Shown here: one piece after another, positions 1 to 13,100 of the stretch
How positions within the stretch are numbered: position 1 is the stretch's first letter
Layout of the letters: the number at the start of each line of letters is the position of its first letter
DNA from: Haematococcus lacustris
Lineage: Eukaryota; Chlorophyta; Chlorophyceae; Chlamydomonadales; Haematococcaceae
Length of the DNA: 64,000 bases
Direction: 5' to 3'
Assembly (NCBI GenBank): GCA_030144725.1
Contig: JASKMD010000009.1
Location: 4,990,179 to 5,054,178, forward strand
The notes under the pieces: generated by a model
Databases searched by the model: none
The model's input: only the letters and a program-made list of their open reading frames with translations
What the model was told of the DNA's origin: nothing
Made by a program: the position numbers and the translations under genes

Positions 1-604
1 TCGAGCTGTGCGATTGGTCGAACGCGATCGGGCCGGACGTGCTCCTGACGGACGTTGTGAGCGGACGTGCTAACTCGTGAGTCTAGCTCATCAGTCATTG
101 CATGCTTGTAGTAATGGCCCTTGATAGCCGATCCGTGATGAAAGACGAGTATCTCTCTCAATCAGGGGCGGCTGACTGCGTTTGCCTTGCCAACTCACAC
201 CCACATACATGACAACCAGTCTTCTACCACCCGACTAGTTCCTTCATCAGACATCTCACCTCACCTGATGCACTCTGGCGCTCCTGCCACTGCTCCGCAG
301 ATGAACCCTACAGAAGCCAACGCTCACAAACACACGTAGTGTGACTGTGGTCGAGCTGTGAGCAGCAAGGTGCGCATCACTCACCTGCAAGCACCACCAT
401 GCACAACCACCACCACTGCAGCCAGCTTGCCACCATACCACTGCCACCATTGTGACCAGTGTGCTTCAAGGTGTGTCACAGTGGAGCAGCACAAGCTGGT
501 GGACATGGCCATCACTACACGTGCACGCAACGCTGTGTGCTGCCATCACCCCTCCACTGCCTGCTCAGCAGTCCCCTTGCCCCTGACCCTGCAGCCTTGA
601 CCCA

Positions 605-2336
605 GTGCGCCCTACAGCCCTGCAGCCCTGCAGCAATGGGCAAGCGGCGCAGGCTCTGTCTGGTCACAAAGAAGGAGGCACAGCTGCAGTAGCCCCAGCA
701 GCAGCTGCTGCCCCTCCTCCTGCCCCCTCGCTGCTGGAGCTGCCCATAGCACTGCTGGATGACATCATCAGCCAGGCCATGCAGCTGGGGTCCACATCAG
801 CTCTGGCCCGCACCTGCTCTGCCCTGTATGACCGGGTGCTGCTGCACACCCCTGCCTTACGCATCCAGCTCAACAGCCAGCGCCGGGACCAGCTGCTTGC
901 GCCCCGCATCATCACTGCCCTGCGTGCCAGGACAAGCAAGCTGGCCTTGGTCTTGGAGCAGCATCAGCAGCAGCAGCAGCAGCAGCACATCGAAGAGTGG
1001 TTGGCAATGCTGGGCAGCTGTTCAGCAGTGCAGGCGTGCAAACTGCACAGCACAAGGGCTTCAGCCTTCGCTCCCACAGCCGCTAACCTGCACACCCCAC
1101 CTTGCTCAGCGTCTGCACGACACCTTCCCCAGCCTGACCTCCCTGTCCCTCACCGGCTACTCCGTCACCCACAGTGGCCTGGCCAGCCTTCTCTCCCACC
1201 CGCAGCTGGCCCTGCAGCTGCAGCACCTGGACATCACCGGCACCACCATCATGTGGCCACCACAGCCTGATGAGCCTGGCACAGTGACCCTGAACAACCT
1301 GTTCCAGGGCCTCAGGCTGAAGCAGCTGAGCCTGGATATCAGGGAGGAGTCTCCACTGCCCAATCTGCAGCCCTTGGCACAGCACCTGACGCAGCTGCAC
1401 ATCAGGTTGGCCAATGCCCGGTCCCCTTGCGACGTAGCAGTAGGCTCCTTGCCCCTGCTGCAGGTGTTGAAAACCTCACATGGAGTCATGATGGAGCAAG
1501 TCACGCTACCACAGCTGCTGCAAGCGCTGCCTCAACTCCACACCCTTCATCTACCTGGGGTCAGTCTGTGGACGCAGCAACAGCTGGATGCACTGCTGGC
1601 CGCCACTCAGCTGACCAGCATCCAGCTGTACTCAATAGACGGGCTGACCAGCTCACGTGCAGATGCGCCCTGCAGCTGGCAGCGGTTGGAGCTCACAGCT
1701 AGCAGCTGCTCCATCCCTGCCACCACCGCTGCCTACCTGCCGCTGCACTCCCTCACCCACCCACTGCTGCTCAACAAGCTTGGGTTCATCAGCCAGGACT
1801 CAACCGCCCTGGTGACAGCTGCAGTCCACAACCTGACCCAGACCTGCAAGGTGCCGGTGAAGGTGAAGGTGCTGACGCTGGACATGTCAGGCAGCAGTGG
1901 CATGAGGGAGTTGCTGGCCTTGCTGCAGCCACTGAGCAAGTGCTGGTGCGATGCTGGGCCCACCTTAACGCTGAGTGGTGCCACTACAAGCGCTGAGGAT
2001 GTTGAGGCGTTGGCTCCATTGTGCAAGGGCTGCACCCACCTGGAGCTCTTCGACGGCAGCCTGACCCCCTCTCTGAAGTTCTGGCACCCGCTGGTGCAGC
2101 TGCTGCCCACGGTCAGCCAGGTCACCTTCCGCGATGTGATGGGTGCTTCATCCGCAGCCATGTGCCAGTCACTGCGGAGCATGGCCAAGCAGCCTTGGGC
2201 GCGATGGCTGGACATCAAGGTCATATCCAAAGGGCAGTCGCTGAGTGCAGGCTGCCAGGCCATCAACAAGGAGTTTAGACATCCCTCTCAGCCCCAAACG
2301 TTCCGGGTGTCCTTCCAGCAAGTGCCATCCTCTTAG
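605..2336 (+). pseudogene. F-box/leucine-rich-repeat-like protein, copy 1, frameshifted
   Basis: The frame opens with an F-box-like segment (LPIALLDDIISQ, then LARTCSALYDRV) at about 742-830 and a poly-Q stretch. It then loses register against copy 2, which has two extra bases in the stretch matching 1059-1075. Downstream of this point, from about 1085 to the stop at 2334-2336, the protein continues in another frame with LRR-like strands such as LTSLSLTGY and LQHLDITG. No ATG lies in frame before the F-box. An ATG at 636 (MGKRRRL) is in another frame and the first in-frame ATG is at 779. Either this copy is dead or a small intron is missed. F-box/LRR proteins are usually substrate receptors of SCF ubiquitin ligases; that role is inferred here from a weak motif. 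A TGTAA motif follows the stop at 2353-2357. Confidence 0.55.
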
Positions 2337-4163
2337 GAGAGCATGGTGACGATGTAACGGGATGGCAGTAGTGGTGATTGGCTGGCTGGCTGTCAGGGGG
2401 CCAGGCTGGAAGCTGACTACTGCTCCCTGGTGCCTGCCTACTACACAGTTTGCTTAAGGCTCATGGCCACTGCTGCAACAGGCACTGCCACAATGCACTG
2501 CTGGCAGTCGCCCATATCCAGCACTGTAATGGTGGTGGTGAGACTGATGTGTGGATTTCGAAGCAAGCTTGTGACATAAATGGCCCAGGCTAGGCGGAGA
2601 CGGCTGCTGCAGAAGGCTAGGGCTGCCAGGGCTGCCACTGTGGGCGAGCTATTGGAAAACACTGCTATGCTTGATGTGGCCTGCTGGTGGTGATGAAGGG
2701 GGTGATGTTGCATTGCAGTCACCACCCTCTCAATGGTGATGATGGACACCTTGGGGTTGTGCTGCACCGGCTAGGTGTGTGTGTATGTGTGTGTGAGTGT
2801 AATGCTGCTTGGGCTGCTGCAGGCATGCCATAGCTGATAAGCTGAGGTTATTAGTGTGAACAATGGGGATACTGACGTTGCGGTTTCCGGGCAACATTGC
2901 ATCGACCATGGAACATTATGTTGGCCACTGTTGACCAGTGATTGATGCTAGACTTGTATGCCATGATGAGTCATGACGAGGGGCCGCTGGCAGGCAGCAG
3001 GTGACGATGCCCTTGGCTGTTGCTGGTGTAAGTTGAGGTGGTTTGCAGTCTTGAGGAGGGAGGAGCAGGTGCTCTCCAGGTGCAGTAGCTGGCAGCTGTG
3101 CCTATAAACACATGGCATGGTTGCCCACACAGCCAGGAAGCCAGGGTGGGTCTGGTTACATGACGGCACGCCTGACCTCGCATCTCCCACCCTACTCGCC
3201 ATGACTTGTGTCAAGAGGCTTAACCTTGGAGCTTAGCTTGCACCTGAGCTTGCACAAGCACGTAGCACCCGTCATCACACGTGGGAGCTCGTCGCAGTGC
3301 TATCTGGGGCTCGTGGTCCATAGCTTTCAGCGCAAGCATGACACAGCCAACATGGCAGATCATGTATTCGACTGAGCCGAAACTGGATTCCTAGACGTCA
3401 CCTAGCTGCAGTCACGGGTGTCTCAAGCTGTGCGACGGGTTAACCGCGATCGGGCCGGACGTGCTCCTGACGAACGTTTTGACGGGTGTGCTGATTGGTG
3501 AGTCTAGCTCATCTGTTATTGCATGCTTGTGGAAATGGCCCTTGACGGCCAACCCGTGGTGTAGACCAAGTTATCACTTACACTCAGGGGCGGCTGACTG
3601 CATATGGCTTGCCAACTCACACCCACCCACCCCAACAACTTATTTGAGTCATCCTCATCCCAGCAGTTCCATTGTCAGACATCCTCACACCTCACCTGAT
3701 GCGCTCTGGCGCTCCTGCCACTGCCCCGCAGATGAACCCTGCAGAAGCCAACGCTCACATACACACGTAGTGTGACAGTGGCTGAAGCGTGGGCAGCAAG
3801 GTGTGCAACTCACTCACCTGCAAGCATCACCATGCACAACCACCACCATCAATACTGCACCCTTCATGGTGTGTCACAGTGGAGCAGCACAAGCTGGTGG
3901 ACATGGCCATCACTACACGTGCACGCAACGCTGTGTGCTGCCATCACCACTCCACTGCCTGCTCAGCAGTCCCCTTGCCCCTGACCCTGCAGCCTTGACC
4001 CAGTGCGCCCTACAGCCCTGCAGCCCTGCAGCTATGGGCAAACGGCGCAGGCTTATTCGGGTCACAATAAAACGCAGCACAGCCGCGGTGGCCCCAGCAT
4101 CTCTCTCCCCCCTCGCTGCTGGACCTGCCCATAGCACTGCTGGATGACATCATCAGCCAGGCC

Positions 4164-5753
4164 ATGCAGCTGGGGTCCACATCAGCTCTGGCCCGCACCT
4201 GCTCTGCCCTGTATGACCGAGTGCTGCTGCACACCCCAGCCTTACGCATCCAGCTCAACAGCCAGTGCCGGGACCAGCTGCTTGCGCCCCGCATCATCAC
4301 TGCCCTGCGTGCCAGGACAGGCAAGGTGGCCTTGGTCTTGGAGCAGCATCAGCAGCAGCTGCAGCAGCAGCACACTGAAGAGTGGTTGGCAATGCTGGGC
4401 AGCTGTGCAGCAGTGCAGGCGTGCAAACTGCACATCACAAGGGCGTTCAGGGTTCGCTCTCCACAGCCGCTAACCTGCACACCCCACCTTGCTCAGCGTC
4501 TGCATGACACCTTCCCCAGCCTGACCTCCCTGTCCCTCACCGGCTACTCCATCACCCACAGTGGCCTGGCCAGCCTCCTCTCCCACCCGCAGCTGGTCCT
4601 GCGGCTGCAGCAGCTGGACATCACCGGCAACACCATCCTGCCATCGCCACAGCCTGATGAGCCTGGCGCAGTGACCCTGAACAACCTGTTCCAGGGCCTC
4701 AGGCTGAAGCAGCTAAGCCTGGATGTGTGGCAGAAGTCTCCACTGCCCAATCTGCAACCCCTGGCACAGTACCTGACGCAGCTGCACATCAACTTAGCTG
4801 CTATCGCCCTGGCACCCTGTAGAGTAGCAGTGGGCTCCTTGCCCCTGCTGCAGGTGCTGAGTGCATCAGATGGAATCATGATAGAGGTCTTTTCTCTACC
4901 ACAGCTGCTGCAGGCGCTGCCTCAGCTGCAGCTGCTACAGGCGCTGCCCCAGCTGCACACCCTTCATCTGCCGGAGACTGAATTGTGGGTGGGGCAACAG
5001 CTGGATGCACTGCTGGCAGCCACTCAGCTGACCAGCATCCAACTGCGCTCAATACAGGGGCTGACCAGCTCACGTGCAGATGCGCCCTGCAGCTGGCAGC
5101 GGTTGGAGCTCACAGCTGGCAGCTTTCACACCACTGCCACCACTGCTGCCTACCTGCCGCTGCACTCCCTCACCCACCCACTGCTGATCAGCAACCTTGG
5201 GTTCATCAGCCAGGAGTCAACCGCCCTGGTGACAGCTGCAGTCCACAACCTGACCCAGACCTGCAAGGTGCCGGTGAAGGTGAAGGTGCTGTGGTTGGCC
5301 TTGTCAGGCAGCAGTGGCATGAGGGAGTTGCTGGCCTTGCTGCAGCCACTGAGCCAGCGTTGGTGCGATGCTGGGTCCAGACTGAGGCTTAGTGGTGCCA
5401 ATACAAGCGCTGAGGATGTTGAGGCGCTGGCTCCATTGTGCCAGGGCTGCACCCACCTTGAGTTCTTCAACGGCAGCCTGACCCCTACTCTGAAGTTCTG
5501 GCGCCAGCTGGTGCAGCTCCTGCCTACGGTCAGCCAGGTCACGTTCTTGGATGTGGCAGGTGCTGTATCCGCAGTCATGTGCCAGTCACTGCGGGGCATG
5601 GCCAAGCAGCCTTGGGCGCGATGGCTGGACATCAAGGTCATGCGCAAAGAGTTGTCGTTGAGTGCAGGTTGCCAGGCCATCAACAAGGAATTTAGACATC
5701 CCACTCAGCCCCAGAGGTTCCGAGTGTCCTTCCAACGAATAGACGAAATCTGA
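4164..5753 (+). CDS. F-box/leucine-rich-repeat-like protein, copy 2
   Basis: One uninterrupted frame of 529 codons from the ATG at 4164. It is about 85-90% like copy 1 by eye over most of its length and keeps a single register where copy 1 shifts. Irregular leucine-rich repeats run through it (TSLSLTGYSITHSGL, LQQLDITGN, LHTLHLPE). A nine-residue internal duplication (LLQALPQLQ) is absent from copy 1. The F-box-like segment (LPIALLDDIISQ) lies just upstream in the same frame, but the frame is closed by a TAA at about 4068 with no ATG between. So either translation starts inside the F-box at 4164 or an upstream exon supplies the start. The role is probably protein-protein recognition, perhaps in an SCF ligase; the family assignment is moderate. 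Confidence 0.6.
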   Translation: MQLGSTSALARTCSALYDRVLLHTPALRIQLNSQCRDQLLAPRIITALRARTGKVALVLEQHQQQLQQQHTEEWLAMLGSCAAVQACKLHITRAFRVRSPQPLTCTPHLAQRLHDTFPSLTSLSLTGYSITHSGLASLLSHPQLVLRLQQLDITGNTILPSPQPDEPGAVTLNNLFQGLRLKQLSLDVWQKSPLPNLQPLAQYLTQLHINLAAIALAPCRVAVGSLPLLQVLSASDGIMIEVFSLPQLLQALPQLQLLQALPQLHTLHLPETELWVGQQLDALLAATQLTSIQLRSIQGLTSSRADAPCSWQRLELTAGSFHTTATTAAYLPLHSLTHPLLISNLGFISQESTALVTAAVHNLTQTCKVPVKVKVLWLALSGSSGMRELLALLQPLSQRWCDAGSRLRLSGANTSAEDVEALAPLCQGCTHLEFFNGSLTPTLKFWRQLVQLLPTVSQVTFLDVAGAVSAVMCQSLRGMAKQPWARWLDIKVMRKELSLSAGCQAINKEFRHPTQPQRFRVSFQRIDEI

Positions 5754-5925
5754 CTTTCGAGCATTCTGACACCAACAGGGTAGGGGTGGGCAGCCCTCAG
5801 CACGTATGCCTGCAACTGTGAGACTGCCATGTGACTGCCCAGCCTTAGCCGTAGCTTGCCAACAGCTTAGGTGAGCATGGTGATGGCGCAGCTGGGTGGC
5901 AGCAGTGGCGATTGGCTGGCTGGTT

Positions 5926-7047
5926 AGTGCACGGTATGTTTGAGGGCCGTGGCCACAGCCGCAGCTCATCTTTATGTGCACTGCAGCGAGTCCCTGCTGA
6001 AAGTCTCGAACTCCTAGAGGGGGTGGGTGGCCAAACATCCTGAAGATACTCTGATCGATGTGACAAACAGCCTTGCAGCTTCAGCGGCGTAATTCATCTC
6101 CAAGTTATGGCTCTTCTATGATGTGGCTTACACCGTTCAAGCCGTCTGCCTTGGCCGCCCTTCGAATGCATTTCCAGCTCGTGTAGACAATCTAGAGCAA
6201 CAACAGCAGCCTGCATGCCTGCGTACTATGCTCATGTGCATACAGCCAATCTGCGCACTCCACAAAGTCCGGATCCTTCGGAATAGGAAGGTGACCAGGC
6301 AATATGGCGGCTGCCGGACAACTCACACCATCACCCGCCCCCGAGACAACCCTTCATCCCTCACTCCATCTCACACCTCGAGCGTCGTCAATAGTCACAT
6401 CACGACACTCATTCCTGTGAATTAGTGAATCCATGTTGGTTAGTTTGTTTGTTGGTCGGGCGGGCGAGCAGGCAGGCAGGCAGGCAGACATTGCAGCATT
6501 GCAGGCAACAATCCCGCCAACCACTCGCTTGTGTGACAGGAGCCCGCCTGCTGTTGGCCTCTGCTGAGCATTTTCTGATCACCGGCATTGCGGAGAAGCA
6601 GGCGACCCACTTCAGCGCCTAGCTCGCTGGCAGCCTTGTCCCCCTGGAGAATAAGACTTGTGATGCCCCCTTCCTTGGACGCCTTGCAACTGGCAAAGGC
6701 AGTAAGTGGCTTTACCCTTGGAACCAGGCAGCAGGGGCTGACCCACCCCACGGGCACACCTTCCTCCCTAGCCCCAGCTGCTGAGCCAGAGCTCAGGCCT
6801 TGGTGTGGCACCAGGCGGAGGGCTCACTTGCTTTGGGCGGCAGCCAGGGGGCGGGACAACCCTCTATAGCAGAGCTGCCTCCTGGCCCTCCACCCACTGC
6901 CTCTGGAGCCCCCCGCTGCCTTGAGACTCCGGCCGGCAGGGCAGGGCGGCAACCCCTCAGACAGGCTGGAGAGGTCCTCAGGTGGCGTAGTGGAGGAGGG
7001 GTGCCGGGGTTTGGGCGTCAGGGTCATCGTCACCATCGTCAGCATCA
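5926..7047. other. Spacer between the F-box unit and the translocator gene
   Basis: No complete gene is visible. On the minus strand, roughly 6713 to 6560, there is a coding-looking stretch with residues such as KEGGITSLILQGDKAASELG. It has a plausible acceptor in front (TTTGCCAG) but no partner exons nearby, so it may be a relic of an unidentified gene. A short GGCA run lies at about 6471-6486. Confidence 0.4.
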
Positions 7048-7071
7048 TTACATGGCGATGCTGGCATTACA
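7048..7071 (-). terminator. Poly(A) signals of the translocator gene
   Basis: Two TGTAA motifs on the minus strand (plus-strand TTACA at 7048-7052 and 7067-7071) lie 109-132 nt after the stop codon. UGUAA is the established poly(A) signal of chlorophycean algae. Confidence 0.6.
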
Positions 7072-7179
7072 TGGCATTGCTGCTCAGCGGGTCAGCGTCA
7101 CCTCAGCTGTTTAGCGCCAGCGACGGGGTGCTGACGGTCCCAGGCGGTCCAGGCGGTGTGCAGCAGCAGCACCGCTGTG

Positions 7180-10100
7180 TCACCACCAGCCCAGCAGCTT
7201 CCAAACAGGCATCCCTAAGCAAGCCCACAGGCCCAGGCCCAGGAAGCCATTGACTGCGCCGATCTTGAACACCTGCACAAGCGCAGCACCCCCCCAGCAG
7301 TGATTTGATGTGTTGCAACAGCACACATCAGTGGGGGTCAGGCCGGGCTGGGGCAGGCTGCCACTAGCCGGGTCGGGCTGCCACAGTTCAGGCTGGGTCG
7401 GTCTGAACAGGCAGGGTGGTTTGGGTGAGGCCAGGTGGTGCGGGTCACATGGCTGCCCGGCAGGCCGCAGTGCGCAAGGGTGGCCGTCAAGGGGCTGGTC
7501 AGGCTGGTGCCGAGGGCTGGCGGCACCACGCAGCCCACGCCACTGACCACTAATTGATCTCTAACTGACCTAGCTCTACACCCTGACGACTCTGTTGGTG
7601 TTGACATACTCTACCCTGACCCTGACAGCACCCAGGCCCCTGTGCTGCCCCTGAGCACAGCGTCCACTGACTCCTCCACTCCCTCCTAGCTGCAGCTCAG
7701 CCGCGCAACACCTCAGGCTGGGGCAGGCTGCCACTAGCCGGGTCAGGCTGCCACAGTTTAGGCTGGGTCGGCTCTGGACAGCAGGGTCTGGTGCGCCGCA
7801 CCTCAGGCAGGGACATGAAGCCGGAGCCGTAGAATACGGCTGCCTGGCCAGAGGCGTAGTGGGTCAGGGAGCCAAACAGGTTGATGGAGTAGGCCAGCGT
7901 CATGGCCGCGAGCACGGGGGGCACGCCTGCAGTTGAGCGGTGGTTGGGTGGTGGTTGGGGGGTGGTTGGAGGGTGGTTGGGCGGGTGAGGAGAAGGTGTA
8001 CACAACGAATTGCCTAGTTCTGGCATAGCCGTGCATCGCATCAGTAGGTCCTTGCTAGGGTGGTTGTCGGGTCGCGTCATGGTTGTGCACTGTGTGTGGT
8101 GTATGGTGAAGTCATTTTGCAAAGATGTGGCCAGCATCAGGCGACTTACTGCGCAGGTAAGGGAGGGAGTGCAGTGGAGGTCGGCCTGCACTCCCCTGCT
8201 GCCTTGAAAAATATGAAAAATGTAAAACTCAATCCTCCCTCCCTTCCCATCCTCTTGCCCCATCCTGCCCATCCCCATCCTTGTGTGCTGGTTGCGCTGG
8301 ATACAGTGACTCAAACTTTGTTTGCCGACTTGCTGGCCCTGCAACCACCCACCCACCCTACCCCTGACTGCATTACACAGTTCTCACACCATTACACAGT
8401 ACTGCATTACACAGTACTCCACACCTCCTCCACACCCCCTCCACCCCCCACTGACCTGCACTGAGCATCATGGCACAGAAGGCTGAATACAGGGCGCCCA
8501 CATGAGCGGTCTGGCTGGCAAACATGTAGTGCAGGCCAAAGAACAGCACGTGCAGCAGGCCAAACAGCGGCATCCAGCTCATGTTCAGGCTGGTCAGGGC
8601 ACCGCCCATGTGGTCAGCAAAGGCCTTGATCACGCCCAAGGAGTTCAGCTGGCCAGACATGCCGATCAGCACTGCGAGGAGCAGGCAAGCAGCGGGACAA
8701 GGGTTGACAATTAAGGGGCCCAAGGGAGGGTGGGCAGAGTGGGAGTGGGAGCATGCATGAGGGGAAAGGGGAAGCATGCAGAATGAAAGAATGAATAGAA
8801 GAAGAGCTGCCTGCCTGCCTGCTGCCTCCTGGCTTGTGTGGTTTGAGGCAGGGGAGGTGCCCCAGCTCAAGCCCTGGCATCAGCCCCCACCTCCCGGATC
8901 ACCACAGCCTATATCCCCCATCTGTTCCAGCCAGCATCTCTCGCTCCACACCAGCCCACACACCCCTCCTCCCTACCCACCCGCCCCCATCAGCCACAAC
9001 ATTTACCTCCCTCTTAATCCCGCTTTCACAAACCTGCTCTCACACTATGTCACCCCTAGACCCTGCTCACCCCTTTGGACCCCCGGGCAGACCTTGGCTC
9101 CGCCTTCTCCTCCTGCCCCATGCCCGCCCCCTCCCATCAGCGCCCCCCTCCCTCACCAGCAAACCACCCTGGCCCTCCTCCCGCTCCATACCTCCCACCT
9201 CTCCCCCCGCTCCACACGAGCCCCCCTCCCATCATCCCACCCCACCCCTCCCTCACCAGCAAACCAGCACAGCGTGTCCCAGGCGGGCACGTATGTCAGG
9301 CAGTCGCGCCAGGAGAGCACCCCGGTGCACAGCAGCACACACAGCCCCAGCATGGCCGCTAGCACTGCGCTGATGCCCACGGAGGGGCCCACAACCTGCA
9401 GCAAGGCAGCAGGGAGGGGGAGGGGGAGTGCTGGGGGTGGGGTAGGGCAGCGAGGTAGTAGGGTGAAGTGGTGTGGTTGAGGTAGGGCAGCATGGCAGCA
9501 GGGAGGGGGAGTAATCGGGGTGGGAAGGGCAGCAAGGCAGCAGGGAGGGGGAGTAATCGGGGTGGGAAGGGCAGCAAGGCAGCAGGGAGGGGGAGTAATC
9601 GGGGTGGGAAGGGCAGCAAGGCAGCAGGGAGGGGGAGTAATCGGGGTGGGAAGGGCAGCAAGGCAGCAGGGAGGGGGAGTAATCGGGGTGGGAAGGGCAG
9701 CAAGGCAGCAGGGAGGGGGAGTAATCGGGGTGGGAAGGGCAGCAAGGCAGCAGGGAGGGGGAGTAATCGGGGTGGGAAGGGCAGCAAGGCAGCAGGGAGG
9801 GGGAGTAATCGGGGTGGGAAGGGCAGCAAGGCAGCAGGGAGGGGGAGTAATCGGGGTGGGAAGGGCAGCAAGGCAGCAGGGAGGGGGAGTAATCGGGGTG
9901 GGAAGGGCAGCAAGGCAGCAGGGAGGGGGAGTAATCGGGGTGGGAAGGGCAGCAAGGCAGCAGGGAGGGGGAGTAATCGGGGTGGGAAGGGCAGCAAGGC
10001 AGCAGGGAGGGGGAGTAATCGGGGTGGGAAGGGCAGCAAGGCAGCAGGGAGGGGGAGTAATCGGGGTGGGAAGGGCAGCAAGGCAGCAGGGAGGGGGAGT

Positions 10101-13100
10101 AATCGGGGTGGGAAGGGCAGCAAGGCAGCAGGGAGGGGGAGTAATCGGGGTGGGAAGGGCAGCAAGGCAGCAGGGAGGGGGAGTAATCGGGGTGGGAAGG
10201 GCAGCAAGGCAGCAGGGAGGGGGAGTAATCGGGGTGGGAAGGGCAGCAAGGCAGCAGGGAGGGGGAGTAATCGGGGTGGGAAGGGCAGCAAGGCAGCAGG
10301 GAGGGGGAGTAATCGGGGTGGGAAGGGCAGCAAGGCAGCAGGGAGGGGGAGTAATCGGGGTGGGAAGGGCAGCAAGGCAGCAGGGAGGGGGAGTAATCGG
10401 GGTGGGAAGGGCAGCAAGGCAGCAGGGAGGGGGAGTAATCGGGGTGGGAAGGGCAGCAAGGCAGCAGGGAGGGGGAGTAATCGAGGTGGGAAGGGCAGCA
10501 AGGCAGCAGGGAGGGGGAGTAATCGGGGTGGGAAGGGCAGCAAGGCAGCAGGGAGGGGGAGTAATCGGGGTGGGAAGGGCAGCAAGGCAGCAGGGAGGGG
10601 GAGTAATCGGGGTGGGAAGGGCAGCAAGGCAGCAGGGAGGGGGAGTAATCGGGGTGGGAAGGGCAGCAAGGCAGCAGGGAGGGGGAGTAATCGGGGTGGG
10701 AAGGGCAGCAAGGCAGCAGGGAGGGGGAGTAATCGGGGTGGGAAGGGCAGCAAGGCAGCAGGGAGGGGGAGTAATCGAGGTGGGAAGGGCAGCAAGGCAG
10801 CAGGGAGGGGGAGTAATCGGGGTGGGAAGGGCAGCAAGGCAGCAGGGAGGGGGAGTAATCGAGGTGGGAAGGGCAGCAAGGCAGCAGGGAGGGGGAGTAA
10901 TCGGGGTGGGAAGGGCAGCAAGGCAGCAGGGAGGGGGAGTAATCGAGGTGGGAAGGGCAGCAAGGCAGCAGGGAGGGGGAGTAATCGGGGTGGGAAGGGC
11001 AGCAAGGCAGCAGGGAGGGGGAGTAATCGGGGTGGGAAGGGCAGCAAGGCAGCAGGGAGGGGGAGTAATCGGGGTGGGAAGGGCAGCAAGGCAGCAGGGA
11101 GGGGGAGTAATCGGGGTGGGAAGGGCAGCAAGGCAGCAGGGAGGGGGAGTAATCGGGGTGGGAAGGGCAGCAAGGCAGCAGGGAGGGGGAGTAATCGGGG
11201 TGGGAAGGGCAGCAAGGCAGCAGGGAGGGGGAGTAATCGAGGTGGGAAGGGCAGCAAGGCAGCAGGGAGGGGGAGTAATCGGGGTGGGAAGGGCAGCAAG
11301 GCAGCAGGGAGGGGGAGTAATCGAGGTGGGAAGGGCAGCAAGGCAGCAGGGAGGGGGAGTAATCGGGGTGGGAAGGGCAGCAAGGCAGCAGGGAGGGGGA
11401 GTAATCGGGGTGGGAAGGGCAGCAAGGCAGCAGGGAGGGGGAGTAATCGGGGTGGGAAGGGCAGCAAGGCAGCAGGGAGGGGGAGTAATCGGGGTGGGAA
11501 GGGCAGCAAGGCAGCAGGGAGGGGGAGTAATCGGGGTGGGAAGGGCAGCAAGGCAGCAGGGAGGGGGAGTAATCGGGGTGGGAAGGGCAGCAAGGCAGCA
11601 GGGAGGGGGAGTAATCGGGGTGGGAAGGGCAGCAAGGCAGCAGGGAGGGGGAGTAATCGGGGTGGGAAGGGCAGCAAGGCAGCAGGGAGGGGGAGTAATC
11701 GGGGTGGGAAGGGCAGCAAGGCAGCAGGGAGGGGGAGTAATCGGGGTGGGAAGGGCAGCAAGGCAGCAGGGAGGGGGAGTAATCGGGGTGGGAAGGGCAG
11801 CAAGGCAGCAGGGAGGGGGAGTAATCGGGGTGGGAAGGGCAGCAAGGCAGCAGGGAGGGGGAGTAATCGGGGTGGGAAGGGCAGCAAGGCAGCAGGGAGG
11901 GGGAGTAATCGGGGTGGGAAGGGCAGCAAGGCAGCAGGGAGGGGGAGTAATCGGGGTGGGAAGGGCAGCAAGGCAGCAGGGAGGGGGAGTAATCGGGGTG
12001 GGAAGGGCAGCAAGGCAGCAGGGAGGGGGAGTAATCGGGGTGGGAAGGGCAGCAAGGCAGCAGGGAGGGGGAGTAATCGGGGTGGGAAGGGCAGCAAGGC
12101 AGCAGGGAGGGGGAGTAATCGGGGTGGGAAGGGCAGCAAGGCAGCAGGGAGGGGGAGTAATCGGGGTGGGAAGGGCAGCAAGGCAGCAGGGAGGGGGAGT
12201 AATCGGGGTGGGAAGGGCAGCAAGGCAGCAGGGAGGGGGAGTAATCGGGGTGGGAAGGGCAGCAAGGCAGCAGGGAGGGGGAGTAATCGGGGTGGGAAGG
12301 GCAGCAAGGCAGCAGGGAGGGGGAGTAATCGGGGTGGGAAGGGCAGCAAGGCAGCAGGGAGGGGGAGTAATCGGGGTGGGAAGGGCAGCAAGGCAGCAGG
12401 GAGGGGGAGTAATCGGGGTGGGAAGGGCAGCAAGGCAGCAGGGAGGGGGAGTAATCGGGGTGGGAAGGGCAGCAAGGCAGCAGGGAGGGGGAGTAATCGG
12501 GGTGGGAAGGGCAGCAAGGCAGCAGGGAGGGGGAGTAATCGGGGTGGGAAGGGCAGCAAGGCAGCAGGGAGGGGGAGTAATCGGGGTGGGAAGGGCAGCA
12601 AGGCAGCAGGGAGGGGGAGTAATCGGGGTGGGAAGGGCAGCAAGGCAGCAGGGAGGGGGAGTAATCGGGGTGGGAAGGGCAGCAAGGCAGCAGGGAGGGG
12701 GAGTAATCGGGGTGGGAAGGGCAGCAAGGCAGCAGGGAGGGGGAGTAATCGGGGTGGGAAGGGCAGCAAGGCAGCAGGGAGGGGGAGTAATCGGGGTGGG
12801 AAGGGCAGCAAGGCAGCAGGGAGGGGGAGTAATCGGGGTGGGAAGGGCAGCAAGGCAGCAGGGAGGGGGAGTAATCGGGGTGGGAAGGGCAGCAAGGCAG
12901 CAGGGAGGGGGAGTAATCGGGGTGGGAAGGGCAGCAAGGCAGCAGGGAGGGGGAGTAATCGGGGTGGGAAGGGCAGCAAGGCAGCAGGGAGGGGGAGTAA
13001 TCGGGGTGGGAAGGGCAGCAAGGCAGCAGGGAGGGGGAGTAATCGGGGTGGGAAGGGCAGCAAGGCAGCAGGGAGGGGGAGTAATCGGGGTGGGAAGGGC

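Larger units (their letters stand above)
1..5925. repeat. Tandem duplication of an F-box/LRR gene unit (period about 3.43 kb)
   Basis: The sequence from base 1 (shared text CGATCGGGCCGGACGTGCTC near 28) returns at about 3427, and the two units stay alignable through the coding regions to about 2393 and 5925. The second unit carries a 27-nt in-frame duplication near 4920-4950 and about 115 extra bases at 5754-5869. The first unit probably starts before the window. The gap between the coding regions (2337-3426) holds the 3' flank of copy 1 and no further gene that I can support. Confidence 0.9.
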
